A model generated the notes under the pieces. It did not search any database, was not told the DNA's origin, and was given only the letters and a program-made list of their open reading frames with translations. A DNA stretch of 64,000 bases from Bacteroidota bacterium (GTDB lineage Bacteria; Bacteroidota; Bacteroidia; Chitinophagales; Chitinophagaceae): positions 1-64,000 of the forward strand of contig CANFXV010000003.1 in assembly GCA_947451115.1 (NCBI GenBank). Direction: 5' to 3'. Position numbers and translations under genes: made by a program. This document shows, piece by piece, positions 1 to 8,247 of this stretch (the stretch's first letter is position 1; every line of letters starts with the position of its first letter).

Positions 1-1248
1 ACTATTAAGAATGCCGTTGTATCACATAAAGCATTAATTGAAAGCGATATCGAAGCACAACGTGCAGAAATCATGAGTAAATTAGAGAAAGGTCAAGTAT
101 TAGAAGGGGTGGTGAAAAACATCACTGACTTCGGTGCCTTCATGGACTTAGGTGGATTAGATGGTTTATTATACATCACTGATATTTCTTGGGGTAGAAT
201 CTCTCACCCAAGTGAGGTGGTTAAATTAGATCAGAAAATTCAAGTAGTTGTATTAGACTTTGATGATGACAAAAAACGTATCAGCTTAGGTTTAAAACAA
301 TTGACTCCACATCCTTGGGATGTATTGCCAGAAGTACTTTTAGAAGGTAGCGTAATCAAAGGTAAAGTAGTAAATATCGAAGACTACGGTGCTTTCTTAG
401 AAATTCAACCAGGTGTTGAAGGTTTAGTACACGTTTCTGAAATTACTTGGGCAAACACTCCAATCAATGCAAAAGAATTCTTCAAATTAGGAGATGAGCA
501 TGAAGCAAAAGTGGTTACCTTGGATAAAGATGCACGTAAAATGAGCTTGAGTATTAAACAAATGTCTCAAGATCCTTGGAGTTCAATCGATAACAAATTC
601 CCAGAAAATAGCAAACACAAAGGGTTGGTAAAAAATATCACTCCTTATGGTGTGTTTATTGAATTAGAATCAGGCATTGGTGGAATGATTCACATCAGCG
701 ATTTAAGTTGGTTGAAGCGTTTCAATCACCCTTCTGAGTATGTTAAAGTGGGTGAGTCTATCGATATCAAAATTTTAAACATCGATAAAGAAAATAGAAA
801 ATTACAATTAGGTCATAAGCAATTAGAAGAAGATCCTTGGAATGCATTAGAAGAAACTTTTGCTATCGGATCAATTCATGATGGAACCATTGTTCGTAAA
901 GACGACAAAGGCGCCATTGTACAATTGCCACATGGTTTAGAAGGCTTTGCACCTAATCGTCATTTAGCGAAAGAAGACGGTAAGCAAGTTCAAGCTGAAG
1001 AAACAGCGAAGTTCATGGTGATCGAATTTGATCGCAATGAAAAGCGTATTGTCGTAAGTCATGCTAGAATTTGGGAGCAAGCTATCACTGAAGAAAAAGA
1101 AGTAGCGAAGAAAGAAGCTAAGGTCGAAACAGAAAAGACTAAAAAAGCAGTAAAAACCATTCAAGCTAAAGTAGAGAAATCTACATTGGGTGATTTAGGT
1201 GCTTTGGCTGAAATCAAAGCTAAAATGGACGAGAATAACGCTGGTTAA
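1..1248 (+). CDS. rpsA: 30S ribosomal protein S1, C-terminal part (5' truncated by window edge)
   Basis: The reading frame is open from base 1 (T-I-K-N-A-V-V-S-H...), so the ORF-track start at 73 is an internal Met and the gene begins outside the window. Four S1 (OB-fold) repeats are visible, each opening with a G-x-V-x-x-G-x-V pattern (for example GQVLEGVV and GSVIKGKVV) and ending near a K-R-I-S-L-G-type strand. A charged Lys/Glu-rich tail closes the protein. Ribosomal protein S1 binds mRNA on the 30S subunit and helps initiation. Codons look optimised (AAC, ATC and TTC used often), as expected for a highly expressed gene. A strong hairpin terminator follows. Assignment is confident; full length cannot be seen. 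Confidence 0.95.
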   Translation, partial: TIKNAVVSHKALIESDIEAQRAEIMSKLEKGQVLEGVVKNITDFGAFMDLGGLDGLLYITDISWGRISHPSEVVKLDQKIQVVVLDFDDDKKRISLGLKQLTPHPWDVLPEVLLEGSVIKGKVVNIEDYGAFLEIQPGVEGLVHVSEITWANTPINAKEFFKLGDEHEAKVVTLDKDARKMSLSIKQMSQDPWSSIDNKFPENSKHKGLVKNITPYGVFIELESGIGGMIHISDLSWLKRFNHPSEYVKVGESIDIKILNIDKENRKLQLGHKQLEEDPWNALEETFAIGSIHDGTIVRKDDKGAIVQLPHGLEGFAPNRHLAKEDGKQVQAEETAKFMVIEFDRNEKRIVVSHARIWEQAITEEKEVAKKEAKVETEKTKKAVKTIQAKVEKSTLGDLGALAEIKAKMDENNAG

Positions 1249-1281
1249 TCCCCAGGTTAGTATTGTTCTAATACATTTAAG

Positions 1282-1315
1282 TTGGTCTCTTTATGCAAGT
1301 AAAGAGACCAATTTT
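1282..1315 (+). terminator. rho-independent terminator of rpsA
   Basis: A perfect 12-bp stem (TTGGTCTCTTTA pairing with TAAAGAGACCAA) with a 6-nt loop is followed by TTTTA, 33 bp after the rpsA stop codon. Confidence 0.85.
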
Positions 1316-1444
1316 ATGACTAGGACTTCCTGATTTTAAAAGGGGGAAGTTCGAAAACGGCCAAGAAAAGGAAATTTTTCGCTATTTCTTAACGAAGGGG
1401 GTTTCATTGGGAACCTTTTTAGTTCTAAATTGCTGAATATTAGT

Positions 1445-1452
1445 TAATTTTG
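1445..1452 (+). promoter_or_regulatory. Bacteroidota -7 promoter box upstream of bamD
   Basis: TAATTTTG matches the Bacteroidota consensus TAnnTTTG exactly and lies 9 nt before the bamD ATG, so the transcript would have almost no 5' leader. A -33 TTG at the ideal distance is not obvious. Confidence 0.55.
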
Positions 1453-1461
1453 CCACCCTGT

Positions 1462-2256
1462 ATGAATAGAATATTAGTTGCTTTCTGTGTTGTTTTGACT
1501 TTTGGATCCTGTACTTCAAAATTTCAACAAATTTTAAAGAATAAGGATACGGACTTTAAGGTGAAGATGGCCGAAAAGTATTTTCAAGAAAAAAAATACA
1601 GTAACGCACAACAGCTCTTTGAATCGGTAATGCCATTTGTTAAAGGAACTCCTAGATACGAAGAGTTATACTTGCAATTTGCGAATTCTTATTATTACGA
1701 TAATGATTATCAAAACGCAGAAAATTTATTTAAAACTTTCGTAGAGTATTTCCCTAACAGTCCTAAAACGGAAGACGTTGAATACATGCGTGCTTACACT
1801 TATTATAAACGTTCTCCTAAAGCAGAATTAGATCAAACGACCACCAATAGAACCATTCAGTTGATGCAAGCATTTATTGATGGACATCCTACCAGTCCAA
1901 AGGTAAAAGACGCTACGGAGGTGATAGAAGCTTGTCATGCTAAACTAGAGAAGAAGGACTTTAACACGGCTTCCTTGTATTATAATCTTGCTTTGTACCG
2001 CGCCGCAGCCATTTCTTATGGCTTGTTGTCCGATGGGTACCCTGATTCAAAAAAATCAGATCAATATAAATTATTGACATTGAAAGCGTATTATATGTTT
2101 GCAGAAAATAGTTTTGTAGACAAACAAAAGGAACGATTCGCAAAAGTGATATTGGAATACAATGATTTTGTAGATAGATACAGCGAAAGCCCATTAGTGG
2201 CGGAAGCTAAAAAAATAAAGAAACAAACTGATAATTATTTAAATAAATTAAAATGA
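1462..2256 (+). CDS. bamD: outer membrane protein assembly factor BamD
   Basis: This is a 264-aa lipoprotein made of TPR-like helical repeats, the size and composition of BamD, the periplasmic lipoprotein that works with BamA to insert beta-barrels into the outer membrane. The start is placed at ATG 1462 rather than the TTG at 1450 in the ORF track, because from there the protein opens directly with a signal peptide and a lipobox ending at Cys17 (FGSC). Repeats such as KYSNAQQLFE and DYQNAENLF show the TPR pattern. The stop overlaps the start of the next gene (ATGA), so bamD and rpoZ are translationally coupled, an arrangement common in Bacteroidota. Confidence 0.9.
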   Translation: MNRILVAFCVVLTFGSCTSKFQQILKNKDTDFKVKMAEKYFQEKKYSNAQQLFESVMPFVKGTPRYEELYLQFANSYYYDNDYQNAENLFKTFVEYFPNSPKTEDVEYMRAYTYYKRSPKAELDQTTTNRTIQLMQAFIDGHPTSPKVKDATEVIEACHAKLEKKDFNTASLYYNLALYRAAAISYGLLSDGYPDSKKSDQYKLLTLKAYYMFAENSFVDKQKERFAKVILEYNDFVDRYSESPLVAEAKKIKKQTDNYLNKLK

Positions 2257-2597
2257 GTAAACTAAGAAGAAACATGGGCGCCAACACCCCTTCTGTTGTT
2301 GAAACAAAGAATTTGAAATCTTTGAAAGATAAAACTGGAAATTTGTACGAATCAATTTCTATTATTTCTAAAAGAGCTAATCAAATCAATATCTCTGTAA
2401 GAGAAGAATTGCATTCTAAATTAGAAGAATTTGCAAGTCATACAGACAGCTTAGAGGAAATACATGAGAATAAAGAACAAATTGAAATCTCTAAGGCCTA
2501 TGAGCGTATGCCTAATCCTGCAATTTTGGCGACTGCTGAATTCATTGAGGATAAGATTTATTATCGTAAAAATGAGGAAACAGATTTATTCCGTTAA
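2253..2597 (+). CDS. rpoZ: DNA-directed RNA polymerase omega/Rpb6-type subunit
   Basis: The 114-aa protein matches the Bacteroidota omega (Rpb6) family, with the core GNLYESISIISKRANQI followed by an acidic helix and a conserved C-terminal segment (MPNPAILATAEFI). Omega assists assembly and stability of RNA polymerase. The ATG overlaps the bamD stop by 4 bp. In many Bacteroidota coaBC follows next, but here a terminator hairpin and then a DUF4835 gene follow instead. Confidence 0.85.
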   Translation: MSKLRRNMGANTPSVVETKNLKSLKDKTGNLYESISIISKRANQINISVREELHSKLEEFASHTDSLEEIHENKEQIEISKAYERMPNPAILATAEFIEDKIYYRKNEETDLFR

Positions 2598-2618
2598 TTT
2601 TTTTTAAAACGAAATATA

Positions 2619-2655
2619 AAAACGTCCCGAAATGAATTTTCCATCGGGACGTTTT
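2619..2655. terminator. bidirectional hairpin terminator after rpoZ
   Basis: A 12-bp inverted repeat (AAAACGTCCCGA and TCGGGACGTTTT) around a 13-nt loop. It has A residues on the 5' side and T residues on the 3' side, ends 28 bp before the next start codon, and should separate bamD-rpoZ from the DUF4835 gene. Confidence 0.8.
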
Positions 2656-2683
2656 GTATTTTAGAGCATTAATAGCAAAGAAG

Positions 2684-3607
2684 ATGTTGAAAAAATTCGT
2701 TTATATTTTTTTTATAGGCTTATTCATTGATACTTCATTGCCTGCGCAAGAATTAGCTGCTACCATTACCATTCAATCCAGCAAGGTAGACAATCAAGTT
2801 GATGCCAAATTGTTTCCTGAATTGCAGACGCAACTAAAAGATTTTATCAATCAAAGAAAGTGGTCTTCAGATGTCTTTTCAGCAGAAGAAAAGATAGACT
2901 GTAATTTTTTTATTACTATTGAATCCGTTGTATCGCCTGGTGTTTTTGATGCCAAACTGAGTGTGGTGTCCAATAGGCCAGTATACAATGCAGCCTATGC
3001 TTCTACCTTATTAAACATGCAAGATGCTAATTTTACTTTTAAGTATCAATTGGCACAACCCATTGAATTTAATGAAAACAGGGTACAAGGAACCAATCCA
3101 TTAGAGGCCAATTTGACTGCTACCTTGGCTTATTATATTTATGTGATCTTAGGTTTAGATTATGATTCATTTGCTTTAAAAGCAGGGGTGCCTTATTTTG
3201 AAAAGGCGCTTAACATCGTAAACAATGCACCCGAAGGTGCTGGCATTACTGGCTGGAAATCATATGATGGACGAAGAAATAGGTATATATTTTTAGATAA
3301 TTTTACGAAAGCAGGATACGATAAAATACATGGAGTTATTTACAATTATTATCGAGATGGCTTGGATGCAATGTCAGAGAAACCTGAAATAGCAAGAACA
3401 GCTTTGTTGAATGCTTTAATGAGCTTTCAAGAAATACATGAAGCCAGCTCTAATTCTATGGCAGTGCCTATTTTAATGCAAGCAAAATATACCGAAATTG
3501 TCGGCCTATTTACGCCTGCCGACAAGGCTATGAAAAAACAGTTGTTGACGACCATGTCGGCTATTGATATTGCCAATTTAAATAAATATAAAGAAAAGTT
3601 AGAATGA
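2684..3607 (+). CDS. DUF4835 family secreted protein (PorD-like)
   Basis: This 307-aa protein is counted from ATG 2684; the track's TTG at 2654 lies inside the terminator stem and is rejected. A signal peptide (MLKKFVYIFFIGLFIDTSLPAQ) is followed by a DUF4835 body with the characteristic segments NRPVYN, YYIYVILGLDYDSF and GWKSYDGRRNRY. DUF4835 proteins usually lie in the bamD-rpoZ neighbourhood of Bacteroidota, and I recall some annotations naming them PorD of the type IX secretion system, a link I cannot verify here. The stop overlaps the next ATG by 4 bp. Confidence 0.8.
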   Translation: MLKKFVYIFFIGLFIDTSLPAQELAATITIQSSKVDNQVDAKLFPELQTQLKDFINQRKWSSDVFSAEEKIDCNFFITIESVVSPGVFDAKLSVVSNRPVYNAAYASTLLNMQDANFTFKYQLAQPIEFNENRVQGTNPLEANLTATLAYYIYVILGLDYDSFALKAGVPYFEKALNIVNNAPEGAGITGWKSYDGRRNRYIFLDNFTKAGYDKIHGVIYNYYRDGLDAMSEKPEIARTALLNALMSFQEIHEASSNSMAVPILMQAKYTEIVGLFTPADKAMKKQLLTTMSAIDIANLNKYKEKLE

Positions 3608-3945
3608 GAAATGTCCTACTTATATCTTTACTGGCCCTGTTAAGTTGCAAACCCACTACTAAAAAGGAAAACTTAATTGACATCAATAAAATGAAAGTCG
3701 TAGTCTGGCAATTGATGCAAGCCGATGAGTATTATACAAGGGCATCTTTATTGGATAGCACTTGGAAATTGAACAAAAAAAATGTTCAAATGTATCAACA
3801 GATTTTTGATTTAAACAAGGTAGATAGGGTCGCTTTTTACCATACCATTGATTATTTAGAACGCCATCCAATTGAATTTAAAGAATTGATGGATTCTGCA
3901 AATGAGGTTTCGAAAAGAGAAAAACTTCAGCAAAATAAACACTAA
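3604..3945 (+). CDS. DUF4296 family lipoprotein
   Basis: A small 113-aa protein with a signal peptide and lipobox (LLALLSC, Cys16), then a short helical domain with MKVVVWQLMQADEYY and FYHTIDYLERHP, typical of DUF4296. It overlaps the DUF4835 gene by 4 bp (ATGA), which implies coupled translation and a shared envelope role. Biochemical function is unknown for the family. Confidence 0.72.
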   Translation: MRNVLLISLLALLSCKPTTKKENLIDINKMKVVVWQLMQADEYYTRASLLDSTWKLNKKNVQMYQQIFDLNKVDRVAFYHTIDYLERHPIEFKELMDSANEVSKREKLQQNKH

Positions 3946-3972
3946 ATAAACGCTTTAGTCGGCAAACATTTT

Positions 3973-3980
3973 TAATTTTG
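3973..3980 (+). promoter_or_regulatory. -7 promoter box for the peroxiredoxin gene
   Basis: TAATTTTG is an exact match to TAnnTTTG and lies 31 nt upstream of the ATG at 4012, giving a short A-rich leader (AAATAAAATAAAACAAATAAA) without a Shine-Dalgarno sequence. Confidence 0.5.
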
Positions 3981-4011
3981 ATCTTCTATTAAATAAAATA
4001 AAACAAATAAA

Positions 4012-4485
4012 ATGAGCAATTTAACTGGCCATCCAGCCCCAGCCTTCACGCTTTTTGATACAGATAAAAAAGCAACTAATTTAGCAGATTTTAAAGGTCA
4101 AAATGTAGTGGTTTTATTTTTCCCTTTGGCTTTTACAGGTGTATGTACTGCCGAGCTATGCAGCATTAGAGACAATATCGCTACTTACAATGCAGCCAAT
4201 GCACAAGTCTTAGGTATTTCAGTTGACTCTTTATTTACTTTGGGTAAATTCAAAGAGGAGCAAAAATTAAACTTTCCTTTATTGAGCGATTTTAATAAAA
4301 CTGCAATAGCAGCTTATGGTGTTAAATATGATGTATTTCCTGCCTTTGAAATGCAGGGGGTGAGCAAGCGTGCGGCCTTTGTGATTGATAAAGAAGGTGT
4401 GGTACAATACGAAGAAATTTGTGCAACGCCAGGTGACTTGCCTAATTTCGAAGCCATTCAAACTACTTTGAATAAATTGAACTGA
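4012..4485 (+). CDS. peroxiredoxin (AhpC/TSA family)
   Basis: The 157-aa thioredoxin-fold peroxidase reduces peroxides with a Cys thiol in the cytoplasm. The peroxidatic Cys45 lies in PLAFTGVCT, matching the PxxxT/SxxC motif. A second Cys at position 50 (CTAELC) has the five-residue spacing seen for the resolving Cys in Bcp/PrxQ-like enzymes. The conserved active-site Arg is probably the one in SKRAAFVID. No signal peptide is seen. The gene stands alone between a -7 box and a double terminator. Family call is firm; the subfamily (Bcp/PrxQ or AhpE-like) is not. Confidence 0.88.
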   Translation: MSNLTGHPAPAFTLFDTDKKATNLADFKGQNVVVLFFPLAFTGVCTAELCSIRDNIATYNAANAQVLGISVDSLFTLGKFKEEQKLNFPLLSDFNKTAIAAYGVKYDVFPAFEMQGVSKRAAFVIDKEGVVQYEEICATPGDLPNFEAIQTTLNKLN

Positions 4486-4547
4486 AACGTCGCTTCGTGT
4501 TAATTTTTATAAAATATAAAATTAACACTACGCTTTCTAATGATTTT

Positions 4548-4578
4548 AAAAATGCCCCCGAATTTCGGGGGCATTTTT
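4548..4578. terminator. bidirectional terminator, first cassette copy
   Basis: A near-perfect palindrome with 15-base arms (AAAAATGCCCCCGAA and its complement) around one or a few loop bases. The A-run and T-run flanks suit termination in both directions between convergent genes. Confidence 0.9.
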
Positions 4579-4638
4579 GGTAATCGTTAGGGCTTTATAA
4601 AATATAAGCCCAAACAACTATGACCTCTAATGATTTTT

Positions 4639-4670
4639 AAAAAGGGTTCCAATAAAATGGAACCCTTTTT
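4639..4670. terminator. bidirectional terminator, second cassette copy
   Basis: A 13-bp stem (AAAAAGGGTTCCA pairing with TGGAACCCTTTTT) with a 6-nt A-rich loop, lying 30 bp before the 3' end of the minus-strand methyltransferase gene. Confidence 0.88.
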
Positions 4671-4699
4671 GGTTCGTATTAATTTTATAGAATATAAAA

Positions 4700-5875
4700 T
4701 TATCTATCGCAAACTTCTACAATCAAAAACTTTAGGTAGTGGGTATTTTCCATCCCCCAAATAATAGGATGGTCGCTCGATTGTGTTTGATAGGTCACTT
4801 GACGAATTCTTTTCTTCGCATCCCAGGCAGCCATTTGTATGGTCTCTAAAAATAATTCAGGACTCACTAGGTTGGTACAACTAGAGGTTACTAGAAAGCC
4901 ACCATTACGTAGCATTTGCATGCCTCTTAAATTTATTTCTTTATAACCAGTAACCGCCTTATCTATATTGTTTCTGCTTTTTGTGAAAGCAGGAGGGTCT
5001 AACATTACCACATCGTACTTTCTTCCTTCCTTGCCCCATTTTTTCAATACATCAAATGCATTCATGGCTTCGAACTTCACTATATGCTCTAGTTTATTTA
5101 AAGCAGCATTTTTATTGGCCTGTGCAACTGCTCCTTCTGAAATATCTATACCCAATACCGATTTTGCGCCATAATGTGCTGCATGAATTTCAAAAGTGCC
5201 TGTATAGGTAAATGCGCCTAAAACCTCTGCCCCTTGAACAATGTTTTTAATGGCTTTGCGGTTGTCTTGTTGATCTAAAAAATAGCCAGTCTTTTGTCCG
5301 TTTTCAATATCTACATAAAATTGTAAATCATTTTCTTGAATGATAATTTCTGTTGCAAAAGGATCAGTCAGAAATCCTTTTTGCTGCACCATGCCTTCTA
5401 ATTCTCTAACAGGTACATCGTTTCTTTCATAAATGCCCTTAGGTTTAAAAATTTCATTTATGGAAGCAACAATTGCTTCTTTCCATTTTTCAATACCAAG
5501 GGATAAGGTTTGAAGCACAAAATAATCGTTGAACTTGTCAATGATTAAAGCAGGAATGCCATCAGCTTCACCAAACACCAAACGACAATTTTCAACGTAG
5601 CCTAATTTTTGACGATAGGCCCAAGCTTCTTTAATTTTTTTATGAAAAAATGCAGGGTCAATTTCTTCTCTTTTACGGGTGAGTAAACGAATGATGATTT
5701 GAGAGTTAGGATTGATGTAACCCCGACCTGCCAATTGGCCATCAAAAAAGTACACTTCCACGATATCCCCGGGCTCTATTGGCCCGGCAATACGGTCCAC
5801 TTCGTTGTTGTAAATCCAGGGGTGGCCCAGGGCAATTCTGGGGTTAATCTTTTTATTTAAATACACCTTTGTCAT
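4700..5875 (-). CDS. rlmI: class I SAM-dependent rRNA methyltransferase (RlmI family)
   Basis: The 391-aa protein has the RlmI architecture: an N-terminal PUA-like domain (ALGHPWIYNNEV), a middle EEHEA-like segment and a C-terminal Rossmann methyltransferase. Landmarks are QKTGYFLDQQDNR, the SAM-binding motif (VLGAFTYTGTF), DPPAFTKS and a Cys-containing SSCT motif where m5C enzymes carry the catalytic Cys. RlmI methylates C1962 of 23S rRNA in E. coli; the exact target here is inferred. A perfect TATATTTG box lies 4 nt before the ATG, so the mRNA is probably leaderless. It is divergent from grpE. Confidence 0.85.
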   Translation of the reverse strand: MTKVYLNKKINPRIALGHPWIYNNEVDRIAGPIEPGDIVEVYFFDGQLAGRGYINPNSQIIIRLLTRKREEIDPAFFHKKIKEAWAYRQKLGYVENCRLVFGEADGIPALIIDKFNDYFVLQTLSLGIEKWKEAIVASINEIFKPKGIYERNDVPVRELEGMVQQKGFLTDPFATEIIIQENDLQFYVDIENGQKTGYFLDQQDNRKAIKNIVQGAEVLGAFTYTGTFEIHAAHYGAKSVLGIDISEGAVAQANKNAALNKLEHIVKFEAMNAFDVLKKWGKEGRKYDVVMLDPPAFTKSRNNIDKAVTGYKEINLRGMQMLRNGGFLVTSSCTNLVSPELFLETIQMAAWDAKKRIRQVTYQTQSSDHPIIWGMENTHYLKFLIVEVCDR

Positions 5876-5879
5876 GGCA

Positions 5880-5887
5880 CAAATATA
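5880..5887 (-). promoter_or_regulatory. -7 box 4 nt upstream of rlmI-like start codon
   Basis: On the minus strand TATATTTG (exact TAnnTTTG) is followed by TGCC and then ATG. This spacing puts the expected transcription start at or next to the start codon. Confidence 0.6.
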
Positions 5888-5989
5888 GCCCCCAAATTAG
5901 TGACAACTTGTGCCAATTTTGAGGCTATTTCTGTCAATTTTGCTCTAATTATTGCTTTGGCAATATTTTTGGGAGATATTTGTAACAAT

Positions 5990-6550
5990 ATGAAAACTAT
6001 GGAAGAAAAAGACATCGATTTGACAGAACAGGCCCAACCCGTCCAAAATGAGGGGGAAAACAGCACCGAAATAGCCCCAGCAGAAGAAGCAGCGCCTTTG
6101 AGCGAGTTAGATCAATTGAAGGCAGATTTGGCCGATCAAAAGGACAAATATCTTCGCCTCATGGCTGAATTTGAAAACTTCAGAAGAAGGACGGCCAAGG
6201 AAAGATTGGACTTAATTCAAACTGCAGGAAAAGATGTGATTGTTTCTATGTTGGAAGTAATGGACGACTGTGATAGAGCAGAAAAACAATTAAACAGTGC
6301 TGATGATATAGCGCTACAAAGAGAAGGAATACAATTGGTGTTTAATAAAGTGCGTTCCACTTTACAAGCCAGAGGGTTAACAGCCATGGAAAGTGTGGAC
6401 AAGGATTTTAATGTTGAATTACATGAAGCCATCACTGAAATTCCTGTAACAGACAATGCCAAAAAAGGTAAAGTAGTGGACGAGGTAACGAAGGGCTATT
6501 TTTTAAATGATAAAATTATCCGCTTTGCAAAAGTGGTAGTTGGTAAATAA
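5990..6550 (+). CDS. grpE: nucleotide exchange factor GrpE
   Basis: The 186-aa protein has an acidic disordered N-terminus, a long coiled coil (LSELDQLKADLADQKDKYLRL), the GrpE signature FENFRRRTAKER and a beta-rich C-terminus ending VVVGK. GrpE releases ADP from DnaK during the chaperone cycle. The true start is ATG 5990, not the upstream alternative codon at 5900 in the track, which would run back through the divergent promoter region. GATATTTG, one mismatch from the -7 consensus, lies 7 nt upstream. dnaJ follows after 9 bp. Confidence 0.92.
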   Translation: MKTMEEKDIDLTEQAQPVQNEGENSTEIAPAEEAAPLSELDQLKADLADQKDKYLRLMAEFENFRRRTAKERLDLIQTAGKDVIVSMLEVMDDCDRAEKQLNSADDIALQREGIQLVFNKVRSTLQARGLTAMESVDKDFNVELHEAITEIPVTDNAKKGKVVDEVTKGYFLNDKIIRFAKVVVGK

Positions 6551-6559
6551 ATTAACACT

Positions 6560-7687
6560 ATGTCAAAGAGAGATTATTACGAAGTGCTAGGCGTTACAAA
6601 ATCTGCTTCTACAGAGGAAATAAAAAAGGCTTATCGAAAAGTGGCCATGCAGTTTCATCCAGATAGAAATCCGGGAGATAAAGCAGCGGAAGAAAAATTT
6701 AAAGAAGCAGCCTCTGCTTATGAAATATTAAGTGATGCCGATAAAAAAGCAAAGTATGATCGCTTTGGACATGCAGCATTTAGTCCGGGTGCAGGCGGTG
6801 GTGGAGGATTCAGCGGTGGTGGCATGGACATGAATGATATATTTAGTCAGTTCGGAGATGTATTTGGGGAAGATGTATTCGGAAGTTTTTTTGGCGGTGG
6901 TGGCGGCAGCCGTTCTCGTGCATCAAGATCGAGAGGGCAGAGAGGAAGCAATTTAAGGATTAAACTTAAAATGAATTTTGAGGAGATTGCCAATGGGGCC
7001 AACAAGCAAGTCAAAGTAAAGAAGCATGTTATTTGTACGACCTGCGGAGGCAATGGAGCAAAAGATAAAAACAGTGTACAAACCTGTGGCACTTGTAATG
7101 GGTCTGGTCAGGTGAAAAGAGTGACCAATACTTTTTTAGGTCAAATGCAAACGGTGAATACCTGTCCAACTTGTAATGGGGAAGGGAATACAGTAACTGC
7201 AAAATGTACGCCTTGTAAGGGAGAAGGTCGTGTGTATGGTGATGAAACCATTTCTATAGACATTCCTGGGGGCGTGCAAGATGGCATGCAATTGAGTATG
7301 TCTGGTAAAGGCAATGCAGGGGAAAGGGGTGGCAGTGCTGGCGATTTAATTATCATGATTGAAGAAGAAGCACATGAAAGCTTACATAGAGATGGTTTAA
7401 ATGTTTCTTTTGATTTATATATTACGATACCCGATGCCGTATTTGGAACAAATATAGAAGTACCCACCATTGATGGTCGCGCTAAAATAAAAATTCCACC
7501 AGGTACACAAAGTGGAAAAATATTTAGATTAAAAGGCAAGGGTTTTCCAGAAGTGCAAGGCTATGGCAAAGGAGATCAATTAATCAATGTGCATGTTTGG
7601 ACACCTCAACAAGTAAGTGCAGAGGAAAAGGCTATTTTAGAGAAGATGCAACAAAGTCCAAATTTCCAGCCTAAGCCAACTAAATAA
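6560..7687 (+). CDS. dnaJ: molecular chaperone DnaJ
   Basis: A full-length 375-aa type I Hsp40. The J domain carries HPD at residues 33-35, followed by a Gly/Phe-rich linker ([10 protein letters not shown]) and four zinc-finger repeats ([32 protein letters not shown]). The C-terminal substrate-binding beta domains include IPGGVQDG and IPPGTQSG. It delivers substrates to DnaK and stimulates its ATPase. It forms an operon with grpE. Its stop is only 2 bp from the stop of the convergent hpt gene, leaving no room for a terminator. Confidence 0.96.
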   Translation: MSKRDYYEVLGVTKSASTEEIKKAYRKVAMQFHPDRNPGDKAAEEKFKEAASAYEILSDADKKAKYDRFGHAAFSPGAGGGGGFSGGGMDMNDIFSQFGDVFGEDVFGSFFGGGGGSRSRASRSRGQRGSNLRIKLKMNFEEIANGANKQVKVKKHVICTTCGGNGAKDKNSVQTCGTCNGSGQVKRVTNTFLGQMQTVNTCPTCNGEGNTVTAKCTPCKGEGRVYGDETISIDIPGGVQDGMQLSMSGKGNAGERGGSAGDLIIMIEEEAHESLHRDGLNVSFDLYITIPDAVFGTNIEVPTIDGRAKIKIPPGTQSGKIFRLKGKGFPEVQGYGKGDQLINVHVWTPQQVSAEEKAILEKMQQSPNFQPKPTK

Positions 7688-7689
7688 TT

Positions 7690-8232
7690 TTATTTTAATT
7701 GGTAGATGTCTTTTGAGTTTCTACCTAATCCATCATAGTCAAGGCCATAGCCTACTACAAATTTATTAGGAATGTCGAAGCAGGAATAGTCCACTTGTAC
7801 AGGGAATTGCAAGGCTTCTTTTTTATTCAATAAAACCGCAATCTTAACGGAAGCGGGGCCGCTGGAGGCCAATTGTGGTAAGTAGTGGTGCAATGTCTTA
7901 CCTGTATCAATTATATCTTCAAGGATCACAATGTGTCGGTCGCTTACATTGGCTTCTAAGCCAATGGCGGTGATCACATTGCCTGAAGAGGTCATGCCTT
8001 TGTAAGAGGCTAGTTTAATAAAGCAAACCTCGGCTTCGATGGTTATTTGCTTAAAAAGATCGGCAGTAAATAAAAAGGAGCCATTTAATATCGATAAAAA
8101 TATGGGTCTTTTACCTACATAGTCCTTATTTAACTGATGTGCAAGTATGGCAATTTTTTCTTGAATTTCTTTTTCACTTAAGTAGGGAACAAATTCTTTA
8201 TCAAGTATTTTTAGGGTAGGCATGGTATTCAT
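7690..8232 (-). CDS. hpt: hypoxanthine phosphoribosyltransferase
   Basis: The 180-aa purine-salvage enzyme converts hypoxanthine or guanine plus PRPP to IMP or GMP. The PRPP-binding loop is clear (VILEDIIDTGKTL), as are the early GSFLFTADL segment and the late YSCFDIPNKFVVGYGLDYDGLGR base-binding segment. Two in-frame ATGs (8232 and 8223) could serve as start. It is the last gene of a minus-strand operon, 15 bp after the glucosaminidase gene. Confidence 0.9.
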   Translation of the reverse strand: MNTMPTLKILDKEFVPYLSEKEIQEKIAILAHQLNKDYVGKRPIFLSILNGSFLFTADLFKQITIEAEVCFIKLASYKGMTSSGNVITAIGLEANVSDRHIVILEDIIDTGKTLHHYLPQLASSGPASVKIAVLLNKKEALQFPVQVDYSCFDIPNKFVVGYGLDYDGLGRNSKDIYQLK

Positions 8233-8247
8233 TTTATAGCAGCGGTA

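Larger units (their letters stand above)
4495..4702. repeat. tandem ~89-bp two-hairpin intergenic cassette (2.3 copies)
   Basis: The gap between the convergent peroxiredoxin and rlmI-like genes holds a repeated module. Each copy has a first hairpin with the loop TATAAAATATAA (starts at 4508, 4596 and, as TATAGAATATAA, 4686; periods 88 and 90). A shared linker CTAATGATTTT follows, then a second GC-rich terminator hairpin, then TTTTTGGT. Stem sequences differ between copies yet remain self-complementary: GTGTTAATTTT versus GGGCTT in hairpin 1, and AAAAATGCCCCCGAA versus AAAAAGGGTTCCA in hairpin 2. The third copy has only hairpin 1 and runs into the rlmI-like stop codon. Confidence 0.75.

Noticed and set aside
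4495-4702. Integron attC-like sites in the hairpin repeat
   Set aside because: The period (~89 bp) and palindromes invited the idea, but the RYYYAAC/GTTRRRY core sites are absent, the intervals hold no cassette ORFs, and no integrase is near.
7141-7539. 132-aa minus-strand ORF inside dnaJ
   Set aside because: It is antisense to the conserved DnaJ zinc-finger and C-terminal region; Pro/Ser/Leu-rich composition is typical of shadow frames.
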